NCBI RefSeq assembly: GCF_016862975.1
Contig: NZ_BONZ01000040.1
Coordinates: 1-64,000 of the forward strand
Direction: 5' to 3'
Length of the DNA: 64,000 bases
DNA from: Rugosimonospora africana
GTDB taxonomy: Bacteria > Actinomycetota > Actinomycetes > Mycobacteriales > Micromonosporaceae
Positions 50,100 through 59,393 of this stretch are shown here, one piece after another. Positions within the stretch are counted from its first letter, which is position 1. The number at the start of each line of letters is the position of its first letter. The notes under the pieces were generated by a model, which had not been told where the DNA came from, searched no databases, and saw only the letters and a list, made by a program, of their open reading frames with translations. The position numbers were made by a program, and so were the translations under genes.

Positions 50100-50962
50100 C
50101 CGTGGCCGCGCCGGCCACCGGGTACGAGCCCAGTGCGCTGCAGCGTGACCGGGTGGCGTACCGGCGGCGGCAGACCGTGCGCTCGGTGCTCGTCGCCGCC
50201 GCGTCCACGCTCGTGCTCGGCGTGCTGCTGCTCGTCGCGGTGACCGGGGCGCCGGGTTGGGAACGGGTGCGGTCGTCGTTCTTCGACCCGGGCGTGGCCT
50301 GGCGGGCGCTGCCGGACGTGCTGCGCGGGCTCTGGCTCAACGTGCAGCTGCTGGTGTTCTGCGCGACCGGGGCGCTGGCCGTCGGCTTGGTCGCCGCGAT
50401 CCTGCGTACGCTGCGCCCGGCCATCTTCTTCCCGCTGCGCGCACTGGCGACCTCGTACACGTACGTGTTCCGGGGCGCTCCCCTGATCATCGTGCTGTAC
50501 CTGTTCACGTTCGGGGTGCCCGGGTTGCGCCTGACCGGTACGCCGCCGGTACTCGTGTTGGGGGGAGCCGCACTGGTGATCGTTTACGGCGCCTATCTCG
50601 CGGAGGTCTTCCGGGCCGGTATCGAGTCGGTGCACCCGTCCCAGCGCGCGGCGGCCCGTTCGCTCGGCCTGACGTACCGGCAGACCATGCGGCACGTGGT
50701 GCTGCCGCAGGCCGCCCGGCGGGTGGCGCCGCCGATCCTGAACGACCTCGTCGCGCTGCAGAAGGACGTCGGCCTCATCTCGCTGGCCGGTCCGATCGAC
50801 GCGATCCGGGCGGCCCAGATCCAGACCGCGCAGACCTACAACTACACGCCGTACGTGCTGGCCGGCGTGCTGTTCGTGCTGCTCGCGCTGCCGCTGATCG
50901 CGGTGACCGACTGGGTCACGCTGCGCGCCGCCCGCCGCCAGTCGGCCGAGCACGCGGCATGA
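50096..50962 (+). CDS. Amino-acid ABC transporter permease
   Basis: A 288-residue permease of the HisM/GltJ type with five or six helices. RGAPLIIVLYLFTFGVPGL and the EAA-like loop QRAAARSLGLTYRQTMRHVV are typical. The first codon GTG overlaps the binding-protein stop as GTGA; a GTG two codons on is an alternative. It is coupled to the ATPase downstream by ATGA. Confidence 0.93.
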   Translation: MTVAAPATGYEPSALQRDRVAYRRRQTVRSVLVAAASTLVLGVLLLVAVTGAPGWERVRSSFFDPGVAWRALPDVLRGLWLNVQLLVFCATGALAVGLVAAILRTLRPAIFFPLRALATSYTYVFRGAPLIIVLYLFTFGVPGLRLTGTPPVLVLGGAALVIVYGAYLAEVFRAGIESVHPSQRAAARSLGLTYRQTMRHVVLPQAARRVAPPILNDLVALQKDVGLISLAGPIDAIRAAQIQTAQTYNYTPYVLAGVLFVLLALPLIAVTDWVTLRAARRQSAEHAA

Positions 50963-51720
50963 GCGAGCCGGTTCTGTCGGTGCGGGCCGTGCGCAAGGTG
51001 TTCCGCGCGGGCCGGGGGACCAACGTCGTGCTCGACGACCTGTCGCTGGACGTCACCGAGCACGAGGTGGTGGTGCTGGTCGGCGCCTCCGGCTCCGGCA
51101 AGTCGACGCTGCTGCGTTGCGTCAACCTGTTGGAGACCATCGACGACGGCGCCATCTACCTGGAGGGGCGGCACATCACCGATCCGCGGGTGAAGCCCGA
51201 CCCGGTACGGCAGCGCATCGGCATCGTGTTCCAGTCGTTCAACCTGTTCCCGCACCTGACCGTGCTGGACAACGTCACCCTGGCGCCGCGGCGGGTGCAC
51301 CGCCTGACCTCCGGGCAGGCCCGGTCCCGGGCACTGGCGCTGCTGGACCGGGTGGGGCTGGCGGACAAGGCCGCCGAATACCCCGACCGGCTGTCCGGCG
51401 GCCAGCAGCAACGGGTGGCGATCGTCCGGGCCCTGGTCAACGCGCCCCGGCTGATGCTGCTCGACGAGGTGACCTCGGCGCTGGACCCGGAGCTGGTGGG
51501 GGAGGTGCTGGCCCTGATCCGCGACGTGAAGGAGCAGGGCATGACGATGCTCATCGCCACGCACGAGATGGCCTTCGCCCGCCAGGTGGCCGACCGGGTC
51601 TGCTTCCTCGACCGCGGCCGGATCCTGGAGGAGGGTACCCCCGAGCAGGTCCTCGGCGCGCCGCGCGAGCCCCGTACCCGCCAGTTCCTGCAGCGCATCG
51701 TCGAGGCCGGCAAGCTCTGA
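50959..51720 (+). CDS. Amino-acid ABC transporter ATPase
   Basis: A 253-residue ATP-binding subunit of the GlnQ/HisP type. It has Walker A GASGSGKST (K48), Q-loop FQSFNLFPH, signature LSGGQQQR, Walker B LMLLDEVTSALD and H-loop ATHEM. With the two preceding genes it forms a complete importer. The PucR regulator is convergent just beyond it and may or may not control it. Confidence 0.95.
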   Translation: MSEPVLSVRAVRKVFRAGRGTNVVLDDLSLDVTEHEVVVLVGASGSGKSTLLRCVNLLETIDDGAIYLEGRHITDPRVKPDPVRQRIGIVFQSFNLFPHLTVLDNVTLAPRRVHRLTSGQARSRALALLDRVGLADKAAEYPDRLSGGQQQRVAIVRALVNAPRLMLLDEVTSALDPELVGEVLALIRDVKEQGMTMLIATHEMAFARQVADRVCFLDRGRILEEGTPEQVLGAPREPRTRQFLQRIVEAGKL

Positions 51721-51746
51721 CAACGGGGCGGCGCGCCGGCCGTCGG

Positions 51747-53018
51747 TCAGGCGCTGTGCTGGCTCGGCCGGGGCGCGGGGCGCGACGCCGGGGTCGGCGG
51801 GTGCCGGCCGGCCAGCCGGGCGAGTTTCAGCGCCAGGTGCAGCGAGAGGCGTTCGTTCCCGTCCTTGAGGTCGGTGCCGGCGAGCTGTTCCACCCGCTGG
51901 AGCCGGTAGTACAGCGAGGTGCGGTGCAGGTTCATCCGGTCGGCGGTGGCGTGCGCGTTGCCGGCCAGGTCGAGGTAGGTCTCCAGGGTGTCCAGCAGCG
52001 GGACGTTGGCCGGGTCGTCGAGCAGCCGCTCCAGCCCGGGGTGCACGCTGGCGCTGCGCACGACGTCGGCGGTCAGCTGGGACAGTACCCGGTAGATCCC
52101 CAGCTGCGACCAGCACGCCACCGGGCCGACCGCGGGCAGTTGGGTGGCGACCCGGGCGGCCGACGCCGCCTCGTCGTACGAGTCGCGGACCTCCGGCAGC
52201 GCCACCCGCGCCTGGCCGACGCCGACCACCACGCTGGCCACCGAGGGCAGCCCGCGTACCGCGGCGGACAGCGCCTCGTGCAGGTGGTCGGCCACCGCCC
52301 GGGGGTCCTGCCGGCCCCGCCGCACGCGGCCGTGGACCAGCAGCACCCCGTGGTCGTAGCGCACCAGGTGTACCGCCTGGCGCGGTCCGACCCACCGCCG
52401 GCTGGCCAGCAGCCCCTGCTCGAGCGCGATGCGGGCCAGGTCGTCCAGCCGCGCGGTCGTCGAGGACACGAGCCGGGCGACCACGGCCGTGGTCGGCCCG
52501 TCCTCGACCAGGACGCCGTCCTCGATCAGCGTCGCCGCGCCGTGCGCCCGCGCCTCGTGCTCGTCGGCCAGCAGCAGCCGCACCGCCTCGGTCTCCCGCT
52601 GCGAGGCCAGCTCACCGGCCAGGTTCTCCCGGTACAGCGCCAGTGCGAGGTCGGTGGTGGTGGCCGAGACCGCGGCGATCTGCTCGTCGGTCATCGACTG
52701 GTCGGCGTCGACGAACCACAGGAAGCCGAGCAGCAGGTCGTTGTGCCAGATCGGCACGCAGACCCTGGGCAGCATCCGCAGGTTGGTGCAGGCCGGGGTG
52801 CGGATCGGCTCCCGGGAGCGGGTCACTCCGGCCTGCCGGAAGAACGCGATGACCTCCGGCGTGGTCTGCCGGCGCAGGATCGACAGCCGCCGTACCTCGT
52901 CCATCGGCTCGGTCTGCTCGCTGTAGACCACGACGCGCTGCCGGCGGTCTTCGATCAGCGCGGGCCGGCCGGCCCGGCTCGCCATCGAATCCACGATCCG
53001 CTGAAGCTCCGAAACCAT
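51747..53018 (-). CDS. PucR/CdaR-type transcriptional regulator
   Basis: A 423-residue regulator with an N-terminal GAF-like sensor (about residues 1-140), a GGDEF-like middle region and the C-terminal PucR helix-turn-helix (TADRMNLHRTSLYYRLQRVE, about 355-375). PucR proteins commonly control purine, amino-acid or proline catabolism. It is divergent from the protease gene that opens the peptide/hydroxyproline locus, so it is the best candidate for its regulator. An AGGGG stretch precedes the ATG. Confidence 0.9.
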   Translation of the reverse strand: MVSELQRIVDSMASRAGRPALIEDRRQRVVVYSEQTEPMDEVRRLSILRRQTTPEVIAFFRQAGVTRSREPIRTPACTNLRMLPRVCVPIWHNDLLLGFLWFVDADQSMTDEQIAAVSATTTDLALALYRENLAGELASQRETEAVRLLLADEHEARAHGAATLIEDGVLVEDGPTTAVVARLVSSTTARLDDLARIALEQGLLASRRWVGPRQAVHLVRYDHGVLLVHGRVRRGRQDPRAVADHLHEALSAAVRGLPSVASVVVGVGQARVALPEVRDSYDEAASAARVATQLPAVGPVACWSQLGIYRVLSQLTADVVRSASVHPGLERLLDDPANVPLLDTLETYLDLAGNAHATADRMNLHRTSLYYRLQRVEQLAGTDLKDGNERLSLHLALKLARLAGRHPPTPASRPAPRPSQHSA

Positions 53019-53192
53019 GGCCCCTGCTTCCGACGGGTGTAGTACCGATTGATCGCGCCCCTAACTCTTTGTCGAATGGCAGCCGCAGCGCAAGCCCCCG
53101 GAAGTCCGGCCGTCGATGAGCCACTTCCTACATCTGAACGATGACCACGGCGCGCGGGCGCTCCTAGGGTCGGGCACGGTAGCGACGTGTCA

Positions 53193-53205
53193 GATGTCAG
53201 ACATC
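53193..53205. promoter_or_regulatory. GATGTCAGACATC palindrome before the protease gene
   Basis: Six-base inverted arms around a single A, 20 bp before the protease start and inside the divergent PucR/protease gap. It may be an operator. Confidence 0.4.
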
Positions 53206-53224
53206 GATAAAGATGGAGGCCGCG

Positions 53225-55525
53225 GTGCCCCGGATACGCAGGAGCAGGCCGCTTCATCGCCGTTTACGTTCACTTCGGGCGCTGACCGTGCTCGGCGTCG
53301 CCATCCTCGGGTTCGCCCTGAGCGGCGGGGTTCCCGGGCAGGCGGCCGCGGCGGTCGCGCCCCCGATGCAGCCGATCGATCCGCAGCACGTCCAGGACCA
53401 GCAGGACATGACCTGGAACGACTATCACGCGATCCCGGGCATGAGCTGGTCGACAAGCGGTGCGAAGCCGACCCAGCGGGCGCTGCGGGTGGCGCTGGTC
53501 GCGGTCGACTTCCCGAACCAGCCGTTCGTGGTCACCGAGCCGAAGCAGTCCGACCCGTTCGGCAACCCGCAGATCGACCCGGTGTCCCGCAACCAGGTGC
53601 CGCAGTTCTACGCGGACTTCTTCAACAAGCCGAGCGCGGTGAACCACAACCAGACCATCAACGGGTACTGGATGGAGCAGAGCGGCGGCAAGGTCGGCAT
53701 CTCGTCGGTGACCGCGTACGGCCCGTACCGGATGCCGAAGAATTCCTACCAGTACGGGCTCAACGACATCGGCCAGACCCCGCCGAACGGCTGCCCGGGC
53801 CAGAGTACGGTCAGCGGCGCCCAGTCGGCCACGACCACCATCACGGTCGGCTCGACGACCTACTTCTACCCCGGTGACGTGGTCACCATCTCGGGTGTCT
53901 CCGGTACCCGTACGGTGGCCGCGGTCCCCGACGCGACCCACCTCACGCTGAACTCGGCGGTGACGGCCGCCTCCGGCGCCGGGGTCAACGACTGCTCCGG
54001 CACCAGGCTGGAGTCCGACACCGACGCGTTGTGGCACGCGGCCGCCGGCTGCACCGGCAACTGCGGCTACGACGTGGTGCTGCGCATCTACGCCGGGTAC
54101 GACGAGACGTCGGTGTGGCAGGAATTCGGTGAGATGAAGTTCCAGGACCAGAACTCGGTGCCCAAGGCGGTGTGGGGCAACCCGAACCCGGCGCTGCCTT
54201 CCACGGTACCGAGCCGGTACGTGCCGTGGACCTCGTGGCTGGCCGGCTCCCAACTGTGGGGGCAGTCCACGGTACGGCAGGGGGAGAGCTCCGGCACGAT
54301 CACCCATGAGCTGAGCCACTTCTTCTTCAGCATCGGCGACAACAACAACAATCCGTACGCGGCGCCGTATCACCGGGCCGGCTCCGGCCCCTGGGACATG
54401 ATGGACCGCGGTTCGTTCAACGGGCCGGGCGGCCCACACAACCGCTGGGAGGTACCGGCGCAGGACGGTGCCTCGATGGGCGCCGAGCACGACCTGCGCA
54501 ACAAGATCGGCATGGGCTTCGTGCCGTACGCCTCGGTGCTGCGCCTCAACCGCAACGGGCTGGCCGCGTCCGGCCTGGCGGTGGCGGACGTCATCGCCCG
54601 GGCGGTCAACGCCGACCCGCTGCCCTCCGGGTCGCTTGCCGGGGTACAGGTGTCCCTCGACGGCACCAGCCCGGTGGACCGCGAACCGGCCTGCGACGTG
54701 AACACCAGCCCGGTGTGCGACGGTGGCGGACCGGCCGGCAACTGGAGCAACTACACGCTGGAGACGGTGCAGCGCGTCGGGTACGGCTCGTTCGAGCCGG
54801 ACAGCGGGGTGCTCGTCGCGAAGAACAAGGCATACCCGGCCGGCGGCCGGTCGACCGAGGGCTCGACCTGCGGATACAACTGCTTCACCTGGGTCGAGGA
54901 CGCCCACCCGGAGAACATCAACCAGGTCGACTTCACCCGGCCGGACGGCACCCCGGTGATGCGCACCATGGGCGACTACCGCCAGCTCAACGACGCGCTG
55001 TTCCACGCCGGTACCAATTCGGGCTCCTCCAACGAGTACGTCGACACGGCCAACAACCTGCACTTCTACATCCTCAGCAAGTACACCGACGCCAACGGCC
55101 TGCTGCACTACATCCTCGGCGTCCAGAACCCGACCGGTGCCGGGCCGCAGAAGCACAACGTGGCGGTCTCCGCCGGTACCGTCTCCACGCAGACCCCGGT
55201 GGGCTCGGCGAACTGCAACTTCCCGGTGGCCAACACCGGCGTCGACGCGGTCACCGACCCGAGGCTGCACCCGCAGGACGAGCGGGCCTACCTGCACAAC
55301 GACATCTACCGGCTGTCCGCCGCCGTCACCGGCGCCGGCTGGGGCGCCCAGCTGTACAACAACCTCACCACCGCGCCGTTCGGCGGCAGCGCGAGCGTCC
55401 CGGTCTACGTGACCGCGGGCAGCGCCGCCTCGGCGACCGTGACGCTGACCGCGACGTCGGTCAGCGACCCGACCAAGAAGGCGACCGCCACCTGCGTGGT
55501 CACCGCCCAGAACACGACGCGCTGA
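53225..55525 (+). CDS. Secreted M6-like zinc metalloprotease
   Basis: A 766-residue secreted protease. A basic leader with a hydrophobic core (RALTVLGVAILGFALSGGV) ends near AQAAAA. The zinc-binding HELSH motif is at residues 361-365, with a downstream WDMMDRGSF that serves as the met-turn region of M6 (immune-inhibitor-A-like) peptidases. A beta-rich insertion and C-terminal sandwich domain follow. GGAGG four to five bases before the GTG at 53225 favours it over an ATG four codons upstream. As the first gene before the peptide transporter it would generate peptides from extracellular protein, perhaps collagen-like. Confidence 0.85.
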   Translation: MPRIRRSRPLHRRLRSLRALTVLGVAILGFALSGGVPGQAAAAVAPPMQPIDPQHVQDQQDMTWNDYHAIPGMSWSTSGAKPTQRALRVALVAVDFPNQPFVVTEPKQSDPFGNPQIDPVSRNQVPQFYADFFNKPSAVNHNQTINGYWMEQSGGKVGISSVTAYGPYRMPKNSYQYGLNDIGQTPPNGCPGQSTVSGAQSATTTITVGSTTYFYPGDVVTISGVSGTRTVAAVPDATHLTLNSAVTAASGAGVNDCSGTRLESDTDALWHAAAGCTGNCGYDVVLRIYAGYDETSVWQEFGEMKFQDQNSVPKAVWGNPNPALPSTVPSRYVPWTSWLAGSQLWGQSTVRQGESSGTITHELSHFFFSIGDNNNNPYAAPYHRAGSGPWDMMDRGSFNGPGGPHNRWEVPAQDGASMGAEHDLRNKIGMGFVPYASVLRLNRNGLAASGLAVADVIARAVNADPLPSGSLAGVQVSLDGTSPVDREPACDVNTSPVCDGGGPAGNWSNYTLETVQRVGYGSFEPDSGVLVAKNKAYPAGGRSTEGSTCGYNCFTWVEDAHPENINQVDFTRPDGTPVMRTMGDYRQLNDALFHAGTNSGSSNEYVDTANNLHFYILSKYTDANGLLHYILGVQNPTGAGPQKHNVAVSAGTVSTQTPVGSANCNFPVANTGVDAVTDPRLHPQDERAYLHNDIYRLSAAVTGAGWGAQLYNNLTTAPFGGSASVPVYVTAGSAASATVTLTATSVSDPTKKATATCVVTAQNTTR

Positions 55526-55600
55526 GCCACCAGACGCACAGCCGAGACACGTACAGCCGGAAAACGACAGCCGAGAAACACACGGCCCCGCCCCCCTGGG
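55526..55600 (+). repeat. Degenerate ACAGCCGAGA repeats after the protease stop
   Basis: ACAGCCGAGACACGT, ACAGCCGGAAAACG and ACAGCCGAGAAACAC follow the stop in a row. Each is 14-15 bp. Confidence 0.7.
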
Positions 55601-55607
55601 GCCACCC

Positions 55608-55637
55608 GGCCGCCGGTTCCCACGGGAGCCGGCGGCC
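55608..55637 (+). terminator. Terminator hairpin after the protease gene
   Basis: GGCCGCCGGTTCC pairs with GGAGCCGGCGGCC, with one G-T pair, around a four-base loop. Confidence 0.72.
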
Positions 55638-55737
55638 CTCGGCGTGCCCATCAGTTGTCGGGCCAGGTCCGGCCGCCGACGCCCGGCGCGTCCGTCTCCT
55701 GTCGAAAGGATTGCCGCTACCTGCCGACACCTGAACG

Positions 55738-55777
55738 GTGACCATCTCTTCGATCATTTCTAATGTGCTGTCGCATG
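55738..55777 (+). promoter_or_regulatory. Promoter of the peptide transporter operon
   Basis: GTGACC (55738-55743), a 17-bp spacer and TAATGT (55761-55766) precede the ATG at 55775 by eight bases. The mRNA would be leaderless. Confidence 0.7.
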
Positions 55778-57352
55778 CGACGCATCCCGCGCTCCGCCAT
55801 ACCCGCACTGTGCATCGCCCTCGTGGCGGCACTGACCGCGGCCTGCAGCGACAACAAGGGATCCGGTTCGGGCACGGCCTCGGCCGGCGTGGTACTGGGT
55901 ACCACCGACAAGCCCACCAGCCTCGATCCGGCCGGCGCCTACGACCTGCCGTCCTGGACGCTGATCTACAACATCTACCAGAACCTGCTCAAGATAGCGC
56001 CGGGCAAGACCACGCCGGTGCCGGACGCCGCCAAAGAGTGCTCCTTCACCGCGCCGACGACGTACCAGTGCACCCTCACCGATGGGCTGACGTTCTCCAA
56101 CGGCGACCCGATGACGGCGAAGGACGTGAAGGCGTCCTTCGAGCGGGTACTGAAGATCAATGACCCGGCGGGTCCGCCCTCGCTGTTCGCGAACATGAAG
56201 TCGATCGAGGCGCCGGACGACAAGACCGTCGTGATGACCCTCGACCACCCGGACGCCACCTGGCCGTTCGTGCTGACCACCGGTGCCGGCGCGATCGTCG
56301 ACAGCAAGGTCTTCCCGGCCGACGCGAAGCTGCCCAACGAGAAGGTCATCGGGTCCGGGCCGTACAAGCTGACCAAGTACAGCGCCGGGCAGTCGGCGGC
56401 CCTGGAACGCAACGACAAGTACACCGGCGACGACAAGCTGGCCAACAGCAAGTTCATCGTCCAGTACTACGACCAGGCGTCCGCGCTGAAGCTCGCCGTC
56501 GAGCAGGGCGACGTGGACGTGGCCTACCGCAACCTGAGCCCGACCGACCTGACCGCGCTGGGCCAGGAGTCCAACCGGGGCGTGAAGATCGTCGAAGGCG
56601 CCGGTGCCGAGATCCGGTACATGGTCTTCCAGCTGAAGCAGAAGCCGTTCGACAATCCGGCCGTACGCAAGGCCATCGCGCTGACCGTCGACCGGGCCGC
56701 GATCGCCAAGGACGTGTACGACGGCACCGTCGACCCGCTGTACTCGATGGTCCCGGTGGGTCTGGAGGGGCACACCGACGCGTTCAAGGACGCGTTCGGC
56801 GCGGCACCCGATGTCGCCAAGGCCAAGACGACGTTGCAGCAGGCCGGCGTGGCGACCCCGGTGGACATGACGCTGTGGTGGACGCCCAGCCACTACGGCC
56901 CGAACTCCGCCGACGAGTACGCGGAGATCAAGCGGCAGCTGGAGGCCAGCGGCCTGTTCAAGGTGACGCTGAAGAGCACCGAGTGGACGCAGTACCAGTC
57001 GGACTTCAAGTCCGGCATCTACCCGGCGTGGCAGCTCGGCTGGTTCCCGGACTTCCCGGACCCGGACGACTACTCGGCACCGTTCCTGGACGGCAAGGGT
57101 GGCTACTTCCACAACGGGTACATCAACCCGGCCCTGACCACGCTGGTGGCGCAGGAAGAGGGCTCGACCGACACGAACGTACGGGATCAGGCGTTGGCCG
57201 CGATCCAGAAGGCGACCGCGACCGACGTGCCGATGCTGCCGCTGTGGCAGGGTAAGCAGGTCGCCGCGATCCGGACCGGCGTGACCGGGGTCGAGGACAC
57301 CTTCGATCCGTCGTTCACCTTCCGGTTCTGGCTCATCGGCAAGAACGGCTGA
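55775..57352 (+). CDS. Peptide/nickel-type ABC transporter substrate-binding lipoprotein
   Basis: A 525-residue family-5 binding protein. The leader ends in the lipobox ALTAAC with the lipid cysteine at residue 24. LDPAGAYDLPSWTLIYNIYQ and LTFSNGDPMTAKDVKASFER are hallmark segments of DppA/OppA. The ATG at 55775 is chosen because the promoter places the transcript start there; an ATG at 55763 falls inside the -10. It is the first of at least seven genes in tight succession. Peptides freed by the protease are the probable ligand. Confidence 0.93.
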   Translation: MRRIPRSAIPALCIALVAALTAACSDNKGSGSGTASAGVVLGTTDKPTSLDPAGAYDLPSWTLIYNIYQNLLKIAPGKTTPVPDAAKECSFTAPTTYQCTLTDGLTFSNGDPMTAKDVKASFERVLKINDPAGPPSLFANMKSIEAPDDKTVVMTLDHPDATWPFVLTTGAGAIVDSKVFPADAKLPNEKVIGSGPYKLTKYSAGQSAALERNDKYTGDDKLANSKFIVQYYDQASALKLAVEQGDVDVAYRNLSPTDLTALGQESNRGVKIVEGAGAEIRYMVFQLKQKPFDNPAVRKAIALTVDRAAIAKDVYDGTVDPLYSMVPVGLEGHTDAFKDAFGAAPDVAKAKTTLQQAGVATPVDMTLWWTPSHYGPNSADEYAEIKRQLEASGLFKVTLKSTEWTQYQSDFKSGIYPAWQLGWFPDFPDPDDYSAPFLDGKGGYFHNGYINPALTTLVAQEEGSTDTNVRDQALAAIQKATATDVPMLPLWQGKQVAAIRTGVTGVEDTFDPSFTFRFWLIGKNG

Positions 57353-57354
57353 CG

Positions 57355-58383
57355 GTGGCCCGGTCGTCGCGATCGCTGGGGCTGTTCATCGTCGCCAGGC
57401 TCATCCTGGCGGTACCGATGGTGCTGATCCTGTTGACCGTGGTGTTCCTGCTCATGCGGGTGGCACCCGGTGACCCGGTCAGTGCCGCGCTGGGCGCCCA
57501 CCTGTCGGAGGCTCAGTTGGAGCAGCGGCGGGCAGCGGCCGGTTTCGACCGGCCGCTGATCGTCCAGTACGGTGACTACCTCGGCGGCGTGGCGACCGGC
57601 GACTTCGGGCGCACGATCACCGACAACCGTTCGATCACACAGATCCTGGTCGACAACGGCGGCGCGACCCTCACCCTGACGGTGGCCGCGCTGCTGGTCG
57701 CGGTGATCCTCGGGCTGCCGCTCGGGCTGTGGGCGGCCCGCCGCAGGGACAAGTGGGACGACCTGGTGATCCGGCTGTTCGGGATCGTCACGTTCGCCGC
57801 CCCGGTCTTCTTCGTCGGGTTGCTGCTGCAGTTGTTGTTCGGCAAGACCCTGGGCTGGTTGCCCACCTCCGGGCAGGCCGCGCCGATCGTGGCGCCGACC
57901 GTGCCGGAGAAGACCCACATCCTGCTGCTGGACGCGGCCCTGTCCGGTGACTGGTCGGCCTTCGACGACGTGTTCCGGCATCTGATCCTGCCGGCCGTCA
58001 GCCTGGGCCTGCTGGTTACCGGGGTGCTGATCCGGCTGTCCCGGGTGAACGTCATCCAGACCATGCGCAGCGACTACGTGGAAGCGGCCCGGGCGCGGGG
58101 GATCCGGGAGGGCGCCGTGGTCGTGCGGCACGCGTTGCGCAACGCGCTGGTACCGGTGATCACCGTGACCGGGCTGCAGGTCGCGCTGCTGCTCGGCGGC
58201 GCGGTGCTGACCGAGGAGACGTTCAACTGGCCGGGCGTGGGCAACCAGCTCGTGTCCTACCTCAACGGTCGCGACTACACCGCCGTGCAGGGGCTGATCA
58301 CCGTGTTCGCGCTGGTGGTCGTCGTGGTCAGCCTGCTCATCGACATCGTCAACGCGCTCGTCGACCCGAGGATCCGGTACTGA
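57355..58383 (+). CDS. Peptide ABC transporter permease (DppB-like)
   Basis: A 342-residue inner-membrane permease with six helices. The N-terminal FIVARLILAVPMVLILLTVV and the loop EAARARGIREGAVVVRHALR match DppB. The GTG start follows the binding-protein stop by two bases. Confidence 0.95.
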   Translation: MARSSRSLGLFIVARLILAVPMVLILLTVVFLLMRVAPGDPVSAALGAHLSEAQLEQRRAAAGFDRPLIVQYGDYLGGVATGDFGRTITDNRSITQILVDNGGATLTLTVAALLVAVILGLPLGLWAARRRDKWDDLVIRLFGIVTFAAPVFFVGLLLQLLFGKTLGWLPTSGQAAPIVAPTVPEKTHILLLDAALSGDWSAFDDVFRHLILPAVSLGLLVTGVLIRLSRVNVIQTMRSDYVEAARARGIREGAVVVRHALRNALVPVITVTGLQVALLLGGAVLTEETFNWPGVGNQLVSYLNGRDYTAVQGLITVFALVVVVVSLLIDIVNALVDPRIRY

Positions 58384-59393
58384 TGTCCGCCATCCCGGCC
58401 GCCGAGGCGGCCCCCACCCGAGGCGCCGGACCCAATCCGCCGCCGGACGCTCGGCGCACCGGCCGGCGCTTCGCGGCGCTGCGCTCGGCCCGCGGCGTGC
58501 CACGGGCGCTGCTGCTGGTCGGCACCGTGATGACCGCGGTGTTCGTGGTACTGGCGGTGTTCGCGCCGCTGATCGCGCCGTACGGCTTCGACCAGTACAC
58601 CGATGGCGGGCACCGCTTCGCCAAGCTGGCTGGGCCGTCGGCGCAGCACCTGTTCGGCACCACCGTGCAGTCCGTGGACGTGCTGTCCCGGGTCGTGTTC
58701 GGCGCGCGTACCGCGCTGGAGGTGGTCGTCCTCGCGGTGGTCTTCTCGGTGCTCATCGGCGTGCCGCTCGGCCTGCTGTCCGGGTACTTCGGCGGGCTGC
58801 TGGACCGGTTCCTGGTCCTGGTGATGGACGCGCTGTTCGCGTTCCCGTACCTGCTGCTGGCCATCGTCATCGCGTTCCTGCTGTCCAACGTCGTCATCGG
58901 CGGCGGCGTGGTCACCACCGCGCTGGCCATCACCGTGATCTACGTGCCGCAGTACTTCCGGGTGGTACGCGCCAGCACGCTGTCCGCCCGGGAGGCGACG
59001 TACGTGGAGGCGGCCCGCGCGATGGGGGCCCCGGCCCGTACCGTGATCAGCAGGTACCTGTTCGTCAACGTGGTGCACAGCGTCCCGGTGATCGCGACGC
59101 TCAACGCCGCCGACGCCATCCTCACCCTGGCCGGGCTCGGTTTCCTCGGGTACGGCATCCAGCCGACCGAGGCCGCGGAGTGGGGGTACGACCTGCAACG
59201 GGCGATCGCCGACGCGGGCGCCGGCATCTGGTGGACGGCACTGTACCCGGGCCTGGCGATCACCCTGCTGGTCATCGCGCTGACCCTGGTCGGCGAGGGA
59301 CTGAACGAGGTCGTCAACCCGGCACTGCGACGCTCCCGGTCCAGGCCGGTGCGGCTGCCTGCCCGCCCCGAACGGAAGGCGGCCGACCGATGA
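58383..59393 (+). CDS. Peptide ABC transporter permease (DppC-like)
   Basis: A 336-residue permease with a longer cytoplasmic N-terminus, five or six helices and the EAA loop EAARAMGAPARTVISRYLFV. Its ATG overlaps the last base of the DppB stop (TGATG), so translation is coupled. Confidence 0.95.
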   Translation: MSAIPAAEAAPTRGAGPNPPPDARRTGRRFAALRSARGVPRALLLVGTVMTAVFVVLAVFAPLIAPYGFDQYTDGGHRFAKLAGPSAQHLFGTTVQSVDVLSRVVFGARTALEVVVLAVVFSVLIGVPLGLLSGYFGGLLDRFLVLVMDALFAFPYLLLAIVIAFLLSNVVIGGGVVTTALAITVIYVPQYFRVVRASTLSAREATYVEAARAMGAPARTVISRYLFVNVVHSVPVIATLNAADAILTLAGLGFLGYGIQPTEAAEWGYDLQRAIADAGAGIWWTALYPGLAITLLVIALTLVGEGLNEVVNPALRRSRSRPVRLPARPERKAADR